From contig ML986638.1 in assembly GCA_010094045.1 (NCBI GenBank), positions 107,661 to 171,660 of the forward strand: a stretch of 64,000 nucleotides of DNA, given 5' to 3'. A model generated the notes under the pieces. That model was not told the origin of the DNA, made no database searches, and worked only from the letters and a program-made list of their open reading frames with translations. Shown piece by piece: positions 1-13,048 of this stretch. Origin of the DNA: Lojkania enalia (lineage: Eukaryota; Ascomycota; Dothideomycetes; Pleosporales). Numbering within the stretch: the stretch's first letter is position 1; each line of letters starts with the position of its first letter. A program made the position numbers and the translations under genes.

Positions 1-376
1 ACGATGATGAACTGTCGAAACGACGGCGGATAGACGACACGACACATACATTGATCGATCGTGCTGGATACCAGCGTTTCTCGTTCTCTTAGTGTTAGCA
101 TAGGCTTCTGACACGCAGCTCTGCCGTTTTGCCCTGTGGAGACATTATTGCCATGTACTCGGAGTGACCGTGGGGCGAGACAGGTGTGACGAAAGGCGTC
201 GTGAAAGTCCCAAGTGGCTGCAAATCGTCAAAGCTAGTCGTCGGTGGCTTGATGCTACAGATGTGAGCCCGGATGCCGAGTTTCCGCTCGGACGATGCCA
301 CGGCTCTTAGCATGCTTGTCTTCAACACTATGAACCGATCGCCAACAGACGAGACATCGCCCACTACTTCCGTCAT
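1..376 (-). CDS. Partial hypothetical gene running off the left edge
   Basis: An ATG at 376 opens a frame on the minus strand. A TATA-like TATATA lies about 55 bp upstream, near 430. The simple frame stops at 95. A 51-nt intron fits at 114-64, with donor GTGTCA, a GCTAAC branch site and acceptor CAG. Splicing it out keeps the frame open to base 1, so the gene would continue outside the window. I recognise no domain in the roughly 108 residues seen. The evidence is the promoter-like spacing and the good intron, not homology. A chance ORF remains possible. Confidence 0.35.
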
Positions 377-1776
377 TCACCTATGCTTCTGTACATAGAA
401 GCATGGAATGTAGACTTGGAGCGGGAGGGTATATAGTCGCTCATGCGATCGAATTTGAACCGTGACCGACAGCTCGCGAGATTTTCACCCCCTTTCTCTA
501 GCGCCCACGAGAGATTATCTCCCAGGGCCATATTGGGTTACCCATATCCTGAACCTTGGGATGCAGAGCCCTAAACCACGTGTTCCCCAAAAGTCATTTC
601 GCACATGTGTCGCCACGCGTGCACGTCTAGAATGACTTTAGACCGACGGTGCTAATGACTCTGTTCCGCTGACGTCGTCACATAGCATGGATGGGAGAGC
701 GCCGATGGCGTCGAAGTCCTGCATCAGGGTGCCGAAATCGATAAAACTTGCCGCCATTTCTGGTTTGGCGACTTCGTATCCCTTCCCCTAGGCGGCTGGC
801 TGGCTGAAGCATGCGAAGCGTGCGAAGCTTCGGCGCCTCCTTAGCCTTAACTTTGCCAAGCTCCTCGGCACTTGTACGTAAGCACCTCGGTTGGGATGTA
901 GTTTCTTGGAGTTTTCTTATTCTCCACATTAAGATGCCACGCTTGAGGGATGGCGGGATGTGGAGCGGTGTGAATGGACGTGGAATGATGCCTTTGATCG
1001 AAATTTGTGGGCTACCCACGTTGAATCGTTAGAGTGTACTGTCCAAAGTATCGTATCTAGTGGGGCGACACGACGCGAATGCGAGCCGAGATCTAACGCT
1101 TGCTCGCTTCGCTAAGTACGTGTTCCTCAGGCCGCCTCGTTATCCTAGATCGAAATGAGGTAGGGTCAGGAGAGATGACCTTTATAGCTCGTTGTAAAGT
1201 CCTCAACACAAAAAGATAATACAAACTAATTTATAAACTATACGGAACCAAGAAGGCCCCCGAAAACGCGTCAGGAAATGATGTTCTGCTTATCGTCAAA
1301 TCTAATAGGAAATGAGAACATCTGTGAAGGTACGTAGCCAATAGATACGTATGAATCCTAACAACACATCGTATGCAGTCATATAATACGCTGCTTAACT
1401 GCCTTTTCACATCATATTGTATCTAGTGCTGAAGACATTGATGTCTTGATTTTGTTATTGGAGCTGGTAGAAGATAGTATGGCGTTTCTTACGGGGTTGT
1501 CTTTGAACAAAGCTGTACAGGCTAATATCAAAAGGTAACCGTGAAGCCGGTGTACATTAATATAGGACAAACGACTTACATTGGAAGTGTCGCTAAATGT
1601 AGAACTATAAGCTTCGTGCATGTTTCGAACGTCTCAATTCGATGAGACAATACTGGATACTGTCCAGTGCACTCGAAGGCACACTCTAAACATGAAAACG
1701 GTTCGATCTTTATCTGGGTATCAAAAAAGCCCCCCCTCCCCCCAACAAAAAAAAAAGATTCGTCAACATTTCCTTT
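377..1776. other. Intergenic, no gene seen
   Basis: About 1.4 kb between the partial edge gene and the 3' end of the phosphodiesterase gene. Open frames here (for example 678-1019) have no recognisable motif and overlap one another on both strands. A C-run next to an A-run at about 1725-1757 lies just beyond the stop of the neighbouring minus-strand gene, probably in its 3' UTR. Confidence 0.5.
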
Positions 1777-3234
1777 TCACCTCCCAGTAACATACCCATT
1801 CCTCCCCACAATCCCATTATTGATTGCCATTGCCAGCGCCGCGATATCTGCATTCGTTGGCACAGACCTCGGCTTATCGAAGGGAAAGACAACAGGCTTA
1901 TCCCTGATCCCCAACGAGTCGACATATAGCACATTCGGGAAGCTCTCTGGGGTAAACGCATTATACGCGTCGCTGACCAGATCGTCAAACACGGAGACAC
2001 CGAGATTCATAATCGCCTTGTCGAAGTTCAAGACGTCTTCCGGCTGCTGTGTCAGGGTCCAGGAGAGGATGTGAAATTTATCCTTCCGCTTCGATGCGTC
2101 GGCGACGAGGTTCCGATTGTCCTTGACTTTTTGCAGTTGGTCGGCTTCCATAACACTGGCTTCGTTTGAGTTTGAATACGAGTCGAAAATAGGGAAGTTG
2201 TCCTGGTTGAAGAATCCCTGGTTCGCGTAGTTCCCCAGGGTAATTCCACTAGGGAGCTGTGCGAATATGAAGACGGAGGCGCCGTCCGAGATAAAGTCGT
2301 TTAGAACTTTATTCGAAAAATCGGTTTTACCTGGATTCGTAACGGTGAACCGATTATTGATTCCCTTCAGCGTATCGAACAATTTGTTCCACTGGCTCTG
2401 TGTGAGCTCCTCGTAGGAATTGTCAGTGTCTAAGGTGTGGCTGAGATTGATGATGACAAGTTCTTTGTACTGGGACGTGAAGCTGTTGATCTGCGAAATA
2501 ATATCTGATATCGACTGGCCGTTCCCGCCCAACCATATATCGGAATCAGCAACCTCAGAGTAATGTCCAGAAACCCATTGGCCGGCTGATATGACCGGCC
2601 GCAAGTCGAAATATCGCGATCCCATCATTAGCTGTTGATAGATGTCAAGATATTGCGCCTGGGTATTCGCGTAATTCGCTCCAACTGTTCCAGGGCTGAA
2701 ACTACTCATTCCAGAGTCGTGAGACCCGGGCATGACGATGTGTTTTAATGTTCTGTTCCCTAACGATCCTAGGCTTTGTTGCATCCAGTCCGTTGTCGTC
2801 CCGCTGTTCGACCACATCTGCCCGGCTTCATCAGCTGATACTATCCAGTTGACAGCAGCATCGTGTCGGAATCCAAGATCGACATTAGAACCTTGCGGGC
2901 TTGTCTTGGTAGACATTCCGTCCAAATTTATGGTGAGCTTGTAATCGGACGGTTTCCTAGCAAGGACCGTAAATTTGTTTGACGTCCCACTGAGTTGGTA
3001 ATATGCTTCACCAGCATCGTCACTGGTATGTCCTTTGGTCCCAAATTCCACGTAAACTTTCGATGCTTTGCCTGGTTGCCGTCAGAATCTGTTCACTAGG
3101 CTATCTATGTCCGTAGTAATACCTGCACTTATTGTCGGCCAGCTCCAAGTATCCATTTGATACGAATGATGGCCGATCAATGTCCAATCATTTGGGGAGC
3201 CATTTACAAGAGTGAGATATCCTCCGTAACCCAT
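1777..3234 (-). CDS. PI-PLC X-domain-like phosphodiesterase
   Basis: The exons are 3234-3123 and 3071-1777, giving 468 aa from the ATG at 3234. The 51-nt intron (3122-3072) has a CTGAC branch site. The protein has the fold signature of fungal PLC-like phosphodiesterases. A first histidine lies in MPGSHDSGMSSF, followed by SRYFDLRP and a second histidine in SGHYSE, the places of the acid-base pair in PI-PLC X domains. The N-terminal part starts GYGGYLTLVNGSPNDW, a beta-rich module usual before the catalytic domain in this family. Members are normally secreted. No signal peptide follows this ATG, so a further 5' exon is likely (see findings). Substrate cannot be told from sequence. Confidence 0.8.
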
Positions 3235-4395
3235 GATTCCTTCGTCGTCTAAAGATGTATCCCGCAGGGTCTGGCCCTGAAACTTCCCGTACTAATATTG
3301 CTGAAGAAAAGAACGAATACTCGCAATGCACGATGTACCAACATCACGCAGGAAACGGACGATATATACCTGCAGCAAACAGGATCAGGGCCTTAACAGG
3401 CGCGCATGATAGTGGGGGCCTCGTGTCCTGGGATTACACCTAACGTTTACGCCCTTTCGGTCATGCTTCCTGGAAGAGCAAGGCCATTGGATGCGAGGTC
3501 CCCTCTAAATAGATTAAAAAAAAGCTTGTGATTTTCAGATCCTCAGCGCGGAGCATTTTGTTTCAAGGATGCATAGCATGGGACTTTCCCACAAAGGCTG
3601 GCGAGTAGTCTTTGCCTAGTGGCTGCTTCCTCATCTGGTTAATGTCATGTTTCGACGTGCTGGACTCTAAGCCAATGCGGACTCGGTAAGGACTCAAGAA
3701 AGCAGGTGAATTTCGGGACGAACTTCACGCCCATCTACCAATAACATAGGCAAATCTGCGGTCGCTAAATGCCGCCCAGCGTGGCGCAGGGTGATTGCAA
3801 AACACCCAGGTACCTGACGATCCTTCAGCTGTGGCTGTCCAGCTAATAGGGTCGCATGAGGATGCCTGACACATGAAAACAAAGACCCGGCGAGTCGCCA
3901 TATGCTTGCCAGAAGGAAGGCCTAAGCGGGACCGAAAAAGAGTCTGCACGCGCTTTGAGAACGGACGGATGGGATTGTTCTAAGAAGGGTGGAGGAGCGA
4001 CGAAGGTAGCGAGTGTGAGAGTTGCCGCGCGACGCTAAGACCATTTCCGAGCGATTGGACACTGTCTCTCAGAAATACATTAACCGCTGTCGTCTACTTG
4101 TGACAGCGCTTTGCTTTTCAAATATCGTGTGAATGCTCTTCTCATGGCCTCAATCGTAGTCGGTAGTCGTGCATAGCTAGCCATACGCACGGTCTTGTTG
4201 TCGATAACTTTCATGTGCTCCGCCACCTAAACGAAACTCTCCAATCTCCGGATCGAAGCAAGAAAGAAGTCCGTATTATGCGGAAGCGTCAGCTGAGGCC
4301 CTTTATTTCTGGCCTGTTGCTCGACTGGATTAGTCAATTAAATATTGAAAATTATTTTATGCCTTAATGTCTACTCTAACTCCAACGCCATCTTG
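3235..4395. other. Intergenic, with a possible 5' exon of the phosphodiesterase
   Basis: Upstream of the phosphodiesterase and downstream of NAN1. Minus-strand positions 3407-3370 encode a hydrophobic stretch (KALILFAA) that could be a signal peptide. It could be spliced by an intron at 3369-3249 in phase with the residues before 3234. No in-frame ATG precedes it. The rest shows nothing I can support as a gene. Confidence 0.4.
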
Positions 4396-7300
4396 TTAAG
4401 CTACACTAAGGCGGGTTGAAGCCTTTGGCTTCCTCGCATATAGGTCAACAACAGCGCTGAATAGATCCCTAACCGGTGGCAATGCATGCGATGGCCCTTT
4501 ATCGAAGATATCCTGTAACTGCTCTGGCCTGACAACAGGTTTGTCGTTCTCTGAATCCTGAAGTAACTCCTCTCTCGCAAGTATGTCGATACTGACATTA
4601 GTCTCATTTGCCTCTTCTCGCTTGTCACTTTGTTCAATCTTTGGCTCCTGTTCTGGGGTGTTCTGGCCGGTTAGTTCAGGAGGAGTGATGAGCTGCAAGG
4701 AGCTGGCTCTAGGGCTGATGAGTCTGATGGAGGATGATGAGTCCAAAGCAATGTACCCCTTGCCATCCCTCGACGGTACGAGTGAGAGAACTATTTCAGG
4801 GAGAGTAGCAGACCACCGTATTAGCGATTGATAGGGATCGAATATAAGAAGTCTAGTAGAGGCCTTCTTATAGTTGCGGGCACTACGAGATTTGGAAGTA
4901 TCATTCTTCTCGAACTGGGGGTATGCTACGGCAAACGTGGCATCGTTGTCATTGATGGCCAACCTAATGAGCGGAATCCTTTGTAATCGATCAACCCCAG
5001 GCGCATCGAACGGGACACAATAGACTAGCTCGTCGACGACAAGGTCCCATACAATGATGGAATCGGCAACAACGACCAAATGGCGGCCAAGAATTCCAAG
5101 ACAGGATAAAGCAGTCATGTCGATTTCCGTAATAGATCGTTGTATTCTACCGGTTTCCACGTCAATAAGATGTATAACACCAGAATCGGAATGTGAGGGC
5201 CAAGAGACACCCACAGCGAGGACCGATCCATCCGAGGAGTATCCCAGGCGCGCATTCCGAGGCGCCAACGAAACCGGTGAACTCGAATTGGAATCGAAGA
5301 CGTCTAACTTGCTGCTAAATTCAATCGAGCGATCGAGAGACCAAGTGACAAGACCACCTGTGCTGTCTTTATCTCCTCCTCGGACGGTAACACCATTTCT
5401 CGTTCTTGTCTTTGGTATCCATATTCGCACATAACGGTCCTCGCCCACAGTTGCAAACCTTAGCCCGTTAGGATCGAAAGCGAGGTCGAGTATGCGCGCG
5501 CTGGCACCGACATTTTCGAACAAGTGAGGGGCATCGATTCTCGATTCTAAAGCCCATGTCGCATTCTTCGCATTCCAACTCCAAAACTTGAGATAAATTT
5601 CGCGGCGAAATGATCGTTCTTCCTCATTGAAGTAACTAACGCCCTCTTCCAGGTAGCCCATATCTCCAGGTGGAGGGATCCACTCGTCTACCGTAGCGAG
5701 CCATTTGCCGTCATAGCTTGTCTTGAGGTGTTTGAGATTCGGCTCTAGTATGCGCGTCCTCTCTGGTCCAATATTGGGGTCTGTAGCATTGTTACGGGTC
5801 ATAGCTTGGCGTGAAATGGGTCGTTGAGTAGCGATATTAAAGGTTTGTATGTACGGCTCGGGTTCTTGAATTCCGAGATGCTGTTGTCGAGGCTGGGACG
5901 ATGGGACTGCAAAGAGTACGTGGCTTGGTGTTTTAGGGTCTACAACCATTGGAACCTGCCCAAATATTGCGAATGAGTAGTCACTAGAGGTGAAATCGCG
6001 AGGCAATTGTTCGCGATCCAACCTTCGCGACTGGACACCAATGACATTGGTTTTCGCATTTAGTTCGGTCGTAGATAATATGACTACTGAGTTGTTTGCC
6101 AGTGACACGGAATAAGATGTGCCAGTTGGAGAAACAACGATATTTTCGATAGCGGCAGTCAAGTGAGGCAAATGTTGTTGCTTTCCAGTCGAGAGCTGCC
6201 ATATCACTATGACGGTTTCATTTCCACCAGAAATAAGGTAATTCCCTGTATATGTCAGTGGCAGCTTTCATAAGCACCTACTTCTTAGGCTCACCATCGC
6301 GCGACCATTTGATTGATCTGACTGCTTCCCGGTGCCAGTGAAGTTGTTTAGGCCTGAGGCCTTCTAAGTCCACACCCGCCTGATTCCCGGTTTTAGAATT
6401 CTTTTCAAGTCGGGAGAATGTTGACAGAATATCTTCAAATAGACAGATGACACCATCTTGGCATCCGATTGCAAGGTCAAGGTTGTCCCTTGGGTCCTGT
6501 GATTGCCCCTTTCCTTTTCTAGAAGGATCGGGAAGCCGGACATATGCATCGATTGCAGTCACAGACTTCGAGGTACGGAATTCTCGCCAAATATATTCGA
6601 AATCCTGCAACGCAGTCTTCTGGAGCTTTGTGCGTTTCCCGACTAAAACTGAGTCGTTACAAGCAACGATGACTAGCTTGCCCTCTAACAGCACCTGAAA
6701 CCCGATAATTGGCGATTTTGCTTTCAGAATCATTTTTAGCTCTGTCTGTGAATCTTGATCCTTCGTTCGCAAGGCATGCACGTTGATAACGGGATGCTTC
6801 CCAAACTCATGGCAGTAAACTAAGTCCTGGGCAGAACTTGGTTGTGTGACAACCGTAATGTACCGAATGTTCGTTCCGATGTCCCAGCGAGCGATTTTGG
6901 ACTTGCGAGCCCAGTCCCAGAGGGTGATGATGCCTTCGGAGCTTGCAACATAGATTCGGTCCGCTTTTGTAGTGGAGAGAGCGAAGGAGGACAATATTCC
7001 GGACCCTACAGGTAGTGTACCTGTGAGTAGCGAGGTCTCCGTAGAATATATCTGTACCTCTCTCTTATTCGCGATGAACAAGTGCTTCTCATTGGAAGGA
7101 AAGACTGGATCCTGCGGTATGAACCAACCTCCAATCGGCGCTGACATAGTCCAAGCTGCAGAAGATCTTGCCCTTTGCCTCTTTTTGTTTTTGCTAAGGC
7201 CGTGTACTGCACTGGAAGTGCTGGGAGTTCCAGCAGACTTGACTGCACCTACCGCATTCTCGTCATTGCATCTATTGGCTTCCTCCTGCTTCACCTCGCT

Positions 7301-7711
7301 AACGGGTAGTTTTCCTTTGCCAGAACGGTTCTTCTTGCGGTTCGATGATATTTGCGGAGTGGTACCATTTAATGAAGTGCCGCCAGCATATTTCATAGTT
7401 GTAGGCTTCGCGGCCGGTGTAGAGGGCGTGCTATTCTGTGTTTGCGCGGTTCCCTCTTTCTTCGATCGTTTCTTGTCTCTTCGAGAGCTTGACGGGGTCA
7501 CGGCTTCCTGGTTGGCTTCATTCACCTGAACATCGCCCTGTCCACCTGCAAAGATACTCTTCAGCGGGGTAGCTGTTTCCCCATTCATTTGAGCATCACC
7601 ATCAACTTCGTTACCGGCCCCGCTCTTACTCGACCTCTTAGCCCTCTTGCGCTGTGCCTCATCCCCCTCCCTCTTCCTCTTCAGCTTTGGCGACTCCTGG
7701 GGATCCTTCAT
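4396..7711 (-). CDS. NAN1: U3 snoRNP/t-UTP WD40 protein (Nan1/Utp17, WDR75)
   Basis: Exon 1 is 7711-6295 and exon 2 is 6245-4396, together 1088 aa. The 49-nt intron has a strong GTGAGC donor and a CTGAC branch site. Splicing joins WSRDG to NYLISGGNET within a WD repeat, which fixes the model. The start is the ATG at 7711. The first 165 residues are lysine-rich and low in complexity, as expected for a nucleolar protein. They are followed by two sets of WD40 repeats (for example IYVASSEGIITLWDW and FATVGEDRYVRIW). By family, Utp17 is part of the tUTP/UtpA complex needed for rDNA transcription and early pre-18S processing. The gene is divergent from RPB10 across a 297-bp shared promoter, so both neighbours serve polymerase or ribosome supply. 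Confidence 0.85.
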
Positions 7712-8008
7712 CCTACACAATCGGCTCCTAAAAAAGGGATCTGGCGTGAACAGGTGGACGGCGGAAGTTGTGATCGTCCTGGAACGTAGCTTTCAAAATC
7801 TCGAAAATAATTTCTGAGGGTCTTGGTCCAAGCGTCTCACCGCCTTCGGTCTTGGCGTGGCCTCTACCAAATTCTTTGAACATCACGGGCCCCCTCAACG
7901 TCACCTCGTTTGCGCGCCGCCCCCCTAACTTCAAACACTACATTCGGCACACACACAGCTTGGTCGCTAGCCGCTACGGAAAATCTAGCGACAAGCAAGT
8001 ATTTCAAG
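7712..8008. promoter_or_regulatory. Shared divergent promoter, NAN1 and RPB10
   Basis: A 297-bp gap separates the NAN1 start codon (minus) and the RPB10 start codon (plus). It must hold both promoters and 5' leaders. I did not find a clear TATA box. A small frame inside it (from 7852) overlaps the RPB10 leader and is probably noncoding. Confidence 0.5.
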
Positions 8009-8576
8009 ATGATCATCCCTGTTCGCTGCTTCTCCTGCGGCAAGGTATTTCACCCGCCTGCACGAGGTCCTTGAAAATCATCATGTGCTGACTGGCTTTC
8101 AGGTCACCGGTGACCTTTGGGAGCGCTACCTCGAGCTCATCGAGGAAAAAGGGATCCCTGATGGGTATGCCTTTCCAACAACTCACCTGATCTCTAGTTT
8201 ACTCGCCGCGACTACTTCCACGAATTGTAAGATCCACTAACGGCTACCTTCTAGGGAAGCGATGGACCAGCTCGGACTGCAACGCTACTGCTGCCGCCGC
8301 ATGATTCTCACGCACGTCGATCTCATTGAGAAACTCCTCAAGTACGTACCGAGTTTAGAGAGGGTCGAAGAACGGCGACAGTTCTAGGAGCGCGGGTGTA
8401 AGAAGGTAGAAGAGAAAGACCGAATGGAGGGGGAAAAGCGAAAGAATCAGCAACAGCGCTCCCGAAACTTTTTTGATTCTCAACTCTAAAACACGTCCCG
8501 GTTAGGGGCTGACGATATTCACAGATATAATGCCGCGGAACGAGAACACATGAGGGCTATGCGCGCGAGACAATGA
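8009..8576 (+). CDS. RPB10: RNA polymerase I/II/III common subunit ABC10-beta (Rpb10)
   Basis: There are four tiny exons: 8009-8044, 8103-8164, 8255-8341 and 8525-8576, together 78 aa. All splice phases agree. The protein begins [12 protein letters not shown] and contains [22 protein letters not shown]. The CFSCGK and RYCCRR pairs give the four zinc-binding cysteines of the family. This subunit is shared by the three nuclear RNA polymerases and is normally about 70 aa, so the length fits. Because every exon is short, no long open frame marks the gene. The last intron is the longest (183 nt). Function is certain by family; the C-terminal 15 residues are lineage-specific. Confidence 0.93.
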
Positions 8577-10480
8577 TACCCGGACTTTAACCCCTTGGTC
8601 TATTATCCAATAATGGTATTTATGGTGTTTTGGATGCATTTTCGTGGAGTTAGATGTGACTTGGGTGCTATGCAGAAATATGAATACTAAACTATATTGT
8701 ATCCTTGTTTTATTGCTTTATTCCGATGCATCGTAATTCGTGTGCATATAAAATCCTATGGCCAACCCCTTCAATCACCTCGTCTTTGCTGATAGACCCT
8801 TCCCCTTTTACGCCTTATGACACTATGGATAATATGGCTCTTCCGGGCGAAGGCAGTATCTTGGCACGGACAAGATGAAATGGCTTCACATCGTCATTGC
8901 TGGAGGCGTTACCTTGCGAACCATTGGAATAAGCTATCGCAGACATCTTTTGCCTACCTACTTCCGACTTCTTGTACACCCTCAGTCAGCCGAGTCATGA
9001 TTTCCTCTTAACGATATACAAATCTGGCCTACTATTCCGAATGAACTACTTCCTCAATGCCTCCAATGATAGTTCTTCTTTCAACGATGTTTAGGGTGTT
9101 AGAAGTGTATTCGGGATTGATAACGCTTTCGGAAAGACGTGCATATGACAGCCCTTGAGCGATATGCCTGGATAGAACCTTCTCTCATGCAGAAGTTGCA
9201 AGGAGAGTGGAATCGATAGGCTATTCTTGCTCCAATCTTTTCAGAAGGGTGGCTGTACAAAAAGAGAGTGAAAATTCGCTAATTAGTTTTGCTTGCATAT
9301 AGGAGCATATTCCGGCTGAATGGGGAAGTTTTCTTTTCTTTTCTTTTCTTTTTCTTTTTTTTTTTCTTATCAATATTCTTTTTACTGCTTCCTATGTATT
9401 TCTCCTAGAACACGACTTAGAAACTTCACTAAACAGGACATTCCTCACAATCGTGGCGAAACCACCCAAAACCTCAACATTCAAGTAAGAGATCGTTCAT
9501 CATGACTCAACTCAACACCTAACAACAGGAAATTGGTCTGTATCTTTGTAATCTGACATTATATTGCGCCGATACTATGCTTTAGTAACCCCACAACATT
9601 GGTCTGCGGTAGTACTCCACTCCACTCTACACTTCAAATTCTTTTTCCAAATAAACCGTTCACGAAAATTAGGGGAAAAAATAAATTAGAACAATCCCCA
9701 TACGAAGTATACTACTCAAGACATAGACTAGGAAAAATTGAACTAGGTTAATTGTATTCTGCTACTAGTATCAAGTCTAGACAGGCAGGTGGTACTATTA
9801 TGCTATCCACTACTACAAATAATATCAAATTCTACACATCCTCTTTCTACTGAAGTACCATACCCACGTTAGTATACGAAAATGTGTGTAGGCATAATCA
9901 CATCAGGCCAAGGAACCATCTGCAGGCCCGGAATCTAGATCACGGCTCAGACAGCGTCAGACTAAACATATCAAACCAGCATTGAATACAAAGTTGAAAT
10001 TGTTATACTACTCTCTGGCCTGTTCAAACCTCCGAAACTTTGGATGTGACTATTCGAACCACTTAGCGGAATAGTAGAAAACCATGAATGCCATCGCCCA
10101 AGCTCTTCAATGCAAAATGCTAGAACCATGAAAGCAAAAAAGCTCACTAGAATTATGAATACCTGACCTGTATTCAAAGACCGTCAAACGCCCAGAAAAC
10201 ATCCCTAACACTCTGAAAAGGCTCTGAAAACACTTCGAAAGTCCTCAAAAATACGCTGAAAAAGACAACCTGAAAATGCCCATGTGGGGGTATCACGACG
10301 AAAGAATCTACTAAACAACGCTAACCTTTTCTCACTACGCGTCTACCGGTAAACTCTACCAAGCGGGGAGATCCAACAGGATTAGAGTCTATCTCAACCA
10401 ACAAGGTTGGGAGTCCAAGACTCGAAGCCTATGTTCTCCACCCAATCTTAGGAGCTCAAACCGGGAAACGTTGAGTCAAA
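8577..10480. other. Long intergenic region, no gene seen
   Basis: About 1.9 kb between two convergent 3' ends (RPB10 plus, RCC1-like minus). It is A/T-rich with a pyrimidine run at about 9330-9368. Small frames (9320-9505, 9971-10177) have no family resemblance. I saw no tRNA-like cloverleaf. Some of it must be 3' UTR. Confidence 0.45.
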
Positions 10481-12348
10481 TTAGTTTGTACTCGCAAGCA
10501 TGGAGTATTGGCCTCCAGCTCCTGCCCAAACCAGCTTCTGATCTCTAACAGCAGAATTATCGATCAAGGTGGGAACCTCAATATCATCATCAGTACCTTG
10601 TCCGGTTTGGTAGTTGGCGGAGAAACCCCAGGAGTATGCCTTGCCGTTCGTGTCGATAACAATGGAGTGCTCTGGACCAGTTGCTGCCGTAGCGATATTC
10701 TTGAGGTTGGGGACGGCGGTTGGGCGGATCAAAATCTTAGGTTTGTTGGTGGTCTCAGTCTTGAGAAGGACTTCCTCATCTTCAATCGCGTTAAGCTCGT
10801 CCATTCGAAGACCAGTCTGGGAACCGTCGCAACGTCCCCACACCAAGACTTCACCTTCAGAGGTAACGGCAAGATTATGGTGAAGGCCGCCCTCAATAGA
10901 GACGACTTTGCAACCCTCAAGGGCTTGAGCGACCCGAGCAGTGGAGACACTAGCATTGTCTTCACCGGCATTTCCCGTATGGGCTGTCTCGCCATAGTTG
11001 TTGGCACCCCAGGACCAGACGTGACCATCCTCAGCAATGGCGAAGGCGTGATAATCGCCACAAGAGATTTTTGCAATTCTCTTACTCGGGCGCCTAATTG
11101 AATGGTCGTTGAAGCCAACACGGGTAGGCACAAGACCTTCAATGATGCCACGTTCGGTCATACGACGTCCAAGCTGATTCTGTTGACCGTTGCCCCAAGC
11201 CCAAACATGGTTATCAACATCGAGAGCGAGAACATGGTTGGTGCCACAAGCAATTTGGGTGATTTTCTTGAGGCCGTCGATATAGACAGGTGTGCGGGCG
11301 GTCTCGATGCCTTTGGCGAAACCAAGAACTCCTTCATTTCGCTAATTACTGGTTAGCATTTGAAATCATATGATAAAAATTAGTTCCACATACGCGAAAT
11401 GTACCGCAGCCGTAAACGGCGCCCTCGGAGGTTAGGAAGAAAGAACAGCTGTCTCCAGCGGCGATGTCGACGAAAACAGTGTTCTCGGGAAAGTGCTCTT
11501 CAGAGATGGCGGTCGGAGTGGCCTCATACTCATTTAATCCGGGATCATCGTCATCAGAATCTGAGTCAGAGCTATCTTTGTCTTCGTCTATATCTTTCAT
11601 TTTGACGGGAGCGTTAGACGTATCGCGACCAAGAGCGCCGTTGTCGTTGACACCCCAGGTCAAGATTTTGTTGTCTTTGGTTAAGGCGACGACATGCATG
11701 CCGCCGGTAGCAACTTTGACAACACCCATGTTGGTAAGGGCCTCGTTGAGTCGAGGGCGTTTAACATCGATTGCCTTTTTGGTGGAGCCAAGACCAAGCT
11801 CTCCAGAACCTCCTTCACCGAAGACAAATACATTCAGTGGCTTAGTGTAGCGGAGTTCATTGACAATTGTCTTTTTACCTCCGCGGCGGAGCGGTCCTTT
11901 TGGCTGGAGTTTCGCCGGCTTAGTCGCAGTTTCCCTTGTCCTGTTCTTCTTCTGGACAGGCTGGAGGTCCGCGTCATCACGAGCCTTGCGTTTGCTTCCA
12001 ATAGCGGGCTTATCAGCAACAGCGGGAGTAGCCTTCTTTGGGCGTCCGCGTGGGGCACCTAATGGAGTGTTAGTAATTGTTCTAAAGCACGTAGAAGACG
12101 CGTTCTGCTTGCCTGTCGCCTTCTTCACGGCGTGTTTGATGTCGGTGACCGAAGTCGCCGCCTTCCTAACACGGCCGCGACCTTCAAGACTCGGTATTAG
12201 CAGACAAAATAGAAAATGATGGCAGGCAAGGAGGGGCTGAGAGGCGAAAGAGCAAACGGGTTGTGGACCTACCAGTGGGTGCAGCTTCCACACGCTCAGG
12301 CTGGGCTGCCTTGGCGCTCTCAGCGCGGGCAGAGCGACGGGGAGGCAT
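10481..12348 (-). CDS. Ran GTPase exchange factor, RCC1/Srm1/Pim1 type
   Basis: The exons are 12348-12273, 12181-11394 and 11341-10481, total 574 aa. The start MPPRRSARAESAK is chosen because it is the first ATG, the tail is basic, and the phases of the 91-nt and 52-nt introns then match. The N-terminal 150 residues are basic, with RGRPKK and KRKAR runs. They are followed by seven-bladed-propeller RCC1 repeats (VFVFGEGGSGELGLG, ILTWGVNDNGALGR, VWAWGNGQQNQLGR, VWSWGANNYGETAHTG, AYSWGFSANYQTGQG). RCC1 proteins sit on chromatin and load GTP on Ran, setting the nuclear transport and spindle gradient. An acidic insert (DSDSDDDD) between blades is usual in fungal forms. The basic tail probably binds nucleosomes. 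Confidence 0.9.
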
Positions 12349-13048
12349 TTTCGCGTCGTTGTTGATGAGTAGTTATTGGGGGACGCGAGACAGAGCCTGG
12401 AAGTTGTGGTCGCGATGATGCTTGCGGTGAGTGTTGGTGGAAAGAGTTGGGGCTGAGAAAAGTTGCCGGGAATGCGGGTTTAATAAGATCTGCCCAGGCA
12501 CGCACGTCCCTGGAAATTCTTTAGGCGTGATATCATGGAACCAAAGAATCACGGCCAATGGTAGCAGCGCTTTCAATCACCACGCCAGCCTCCTCCGCTA
12601 ACAATATATAAACAATGGGCAACTTATCACGCTTTACACATGCCCTTACTTTTTCACCTATAAGCCAAAGGTACCCTATCAACTTTGCCAGTTTGCAAAT
12701 GCGAGTGGCAGACAATGGCCTCAACGATAGGTCATAACGCTTTTCGGGTCATTACCGATAGTCCCTTTCATAACTGATCTGCCTATTTCTTTCTAGCCCA
12801 CCTGGATTCATGTAAAAACACCGGCCTACTATCCCTGCACGTGTCCCCGTATCCTAAAATCACGTGACCCCACCGGCTGCCTCGATCATCCTTCCATTCA
12901 TCGATGAGGTCCCGGGTCACATCTACTTGGCGTCTGACCGACTCATAAAACTCCAACCTTTATCTCTCCCATCTATCCTGTAAAGCCTCAAACCTAAGAT
13001 ATAGAAGCCGACTTGCTGTAAATTGTTCAGCGCTGCAATGCCGACATA
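12349..13048. promoter_or_regulatory. Divergent intergenic region, RCC1-like and phosphoesterase genes
   Basis: A 700-bp gap between two divergent start codons. It holds both promoters; a CACGTG-like core occurs near 12838 (gcacgtgtcc). No gene is supported inside. Confidence 0.45.

Noticed and set aside
678..1019. 113-codon minus-strand frame
   Set aside because: A plus-strand frame overlaps it and neither has recognisable content.
12062..12105. Intron-like stretch (ACTAAC then TTAG) inside the RCC1-like exon 2
   Set aside because: No GT donor gives a frame-preserving splice, and the read-through frame is coherent.
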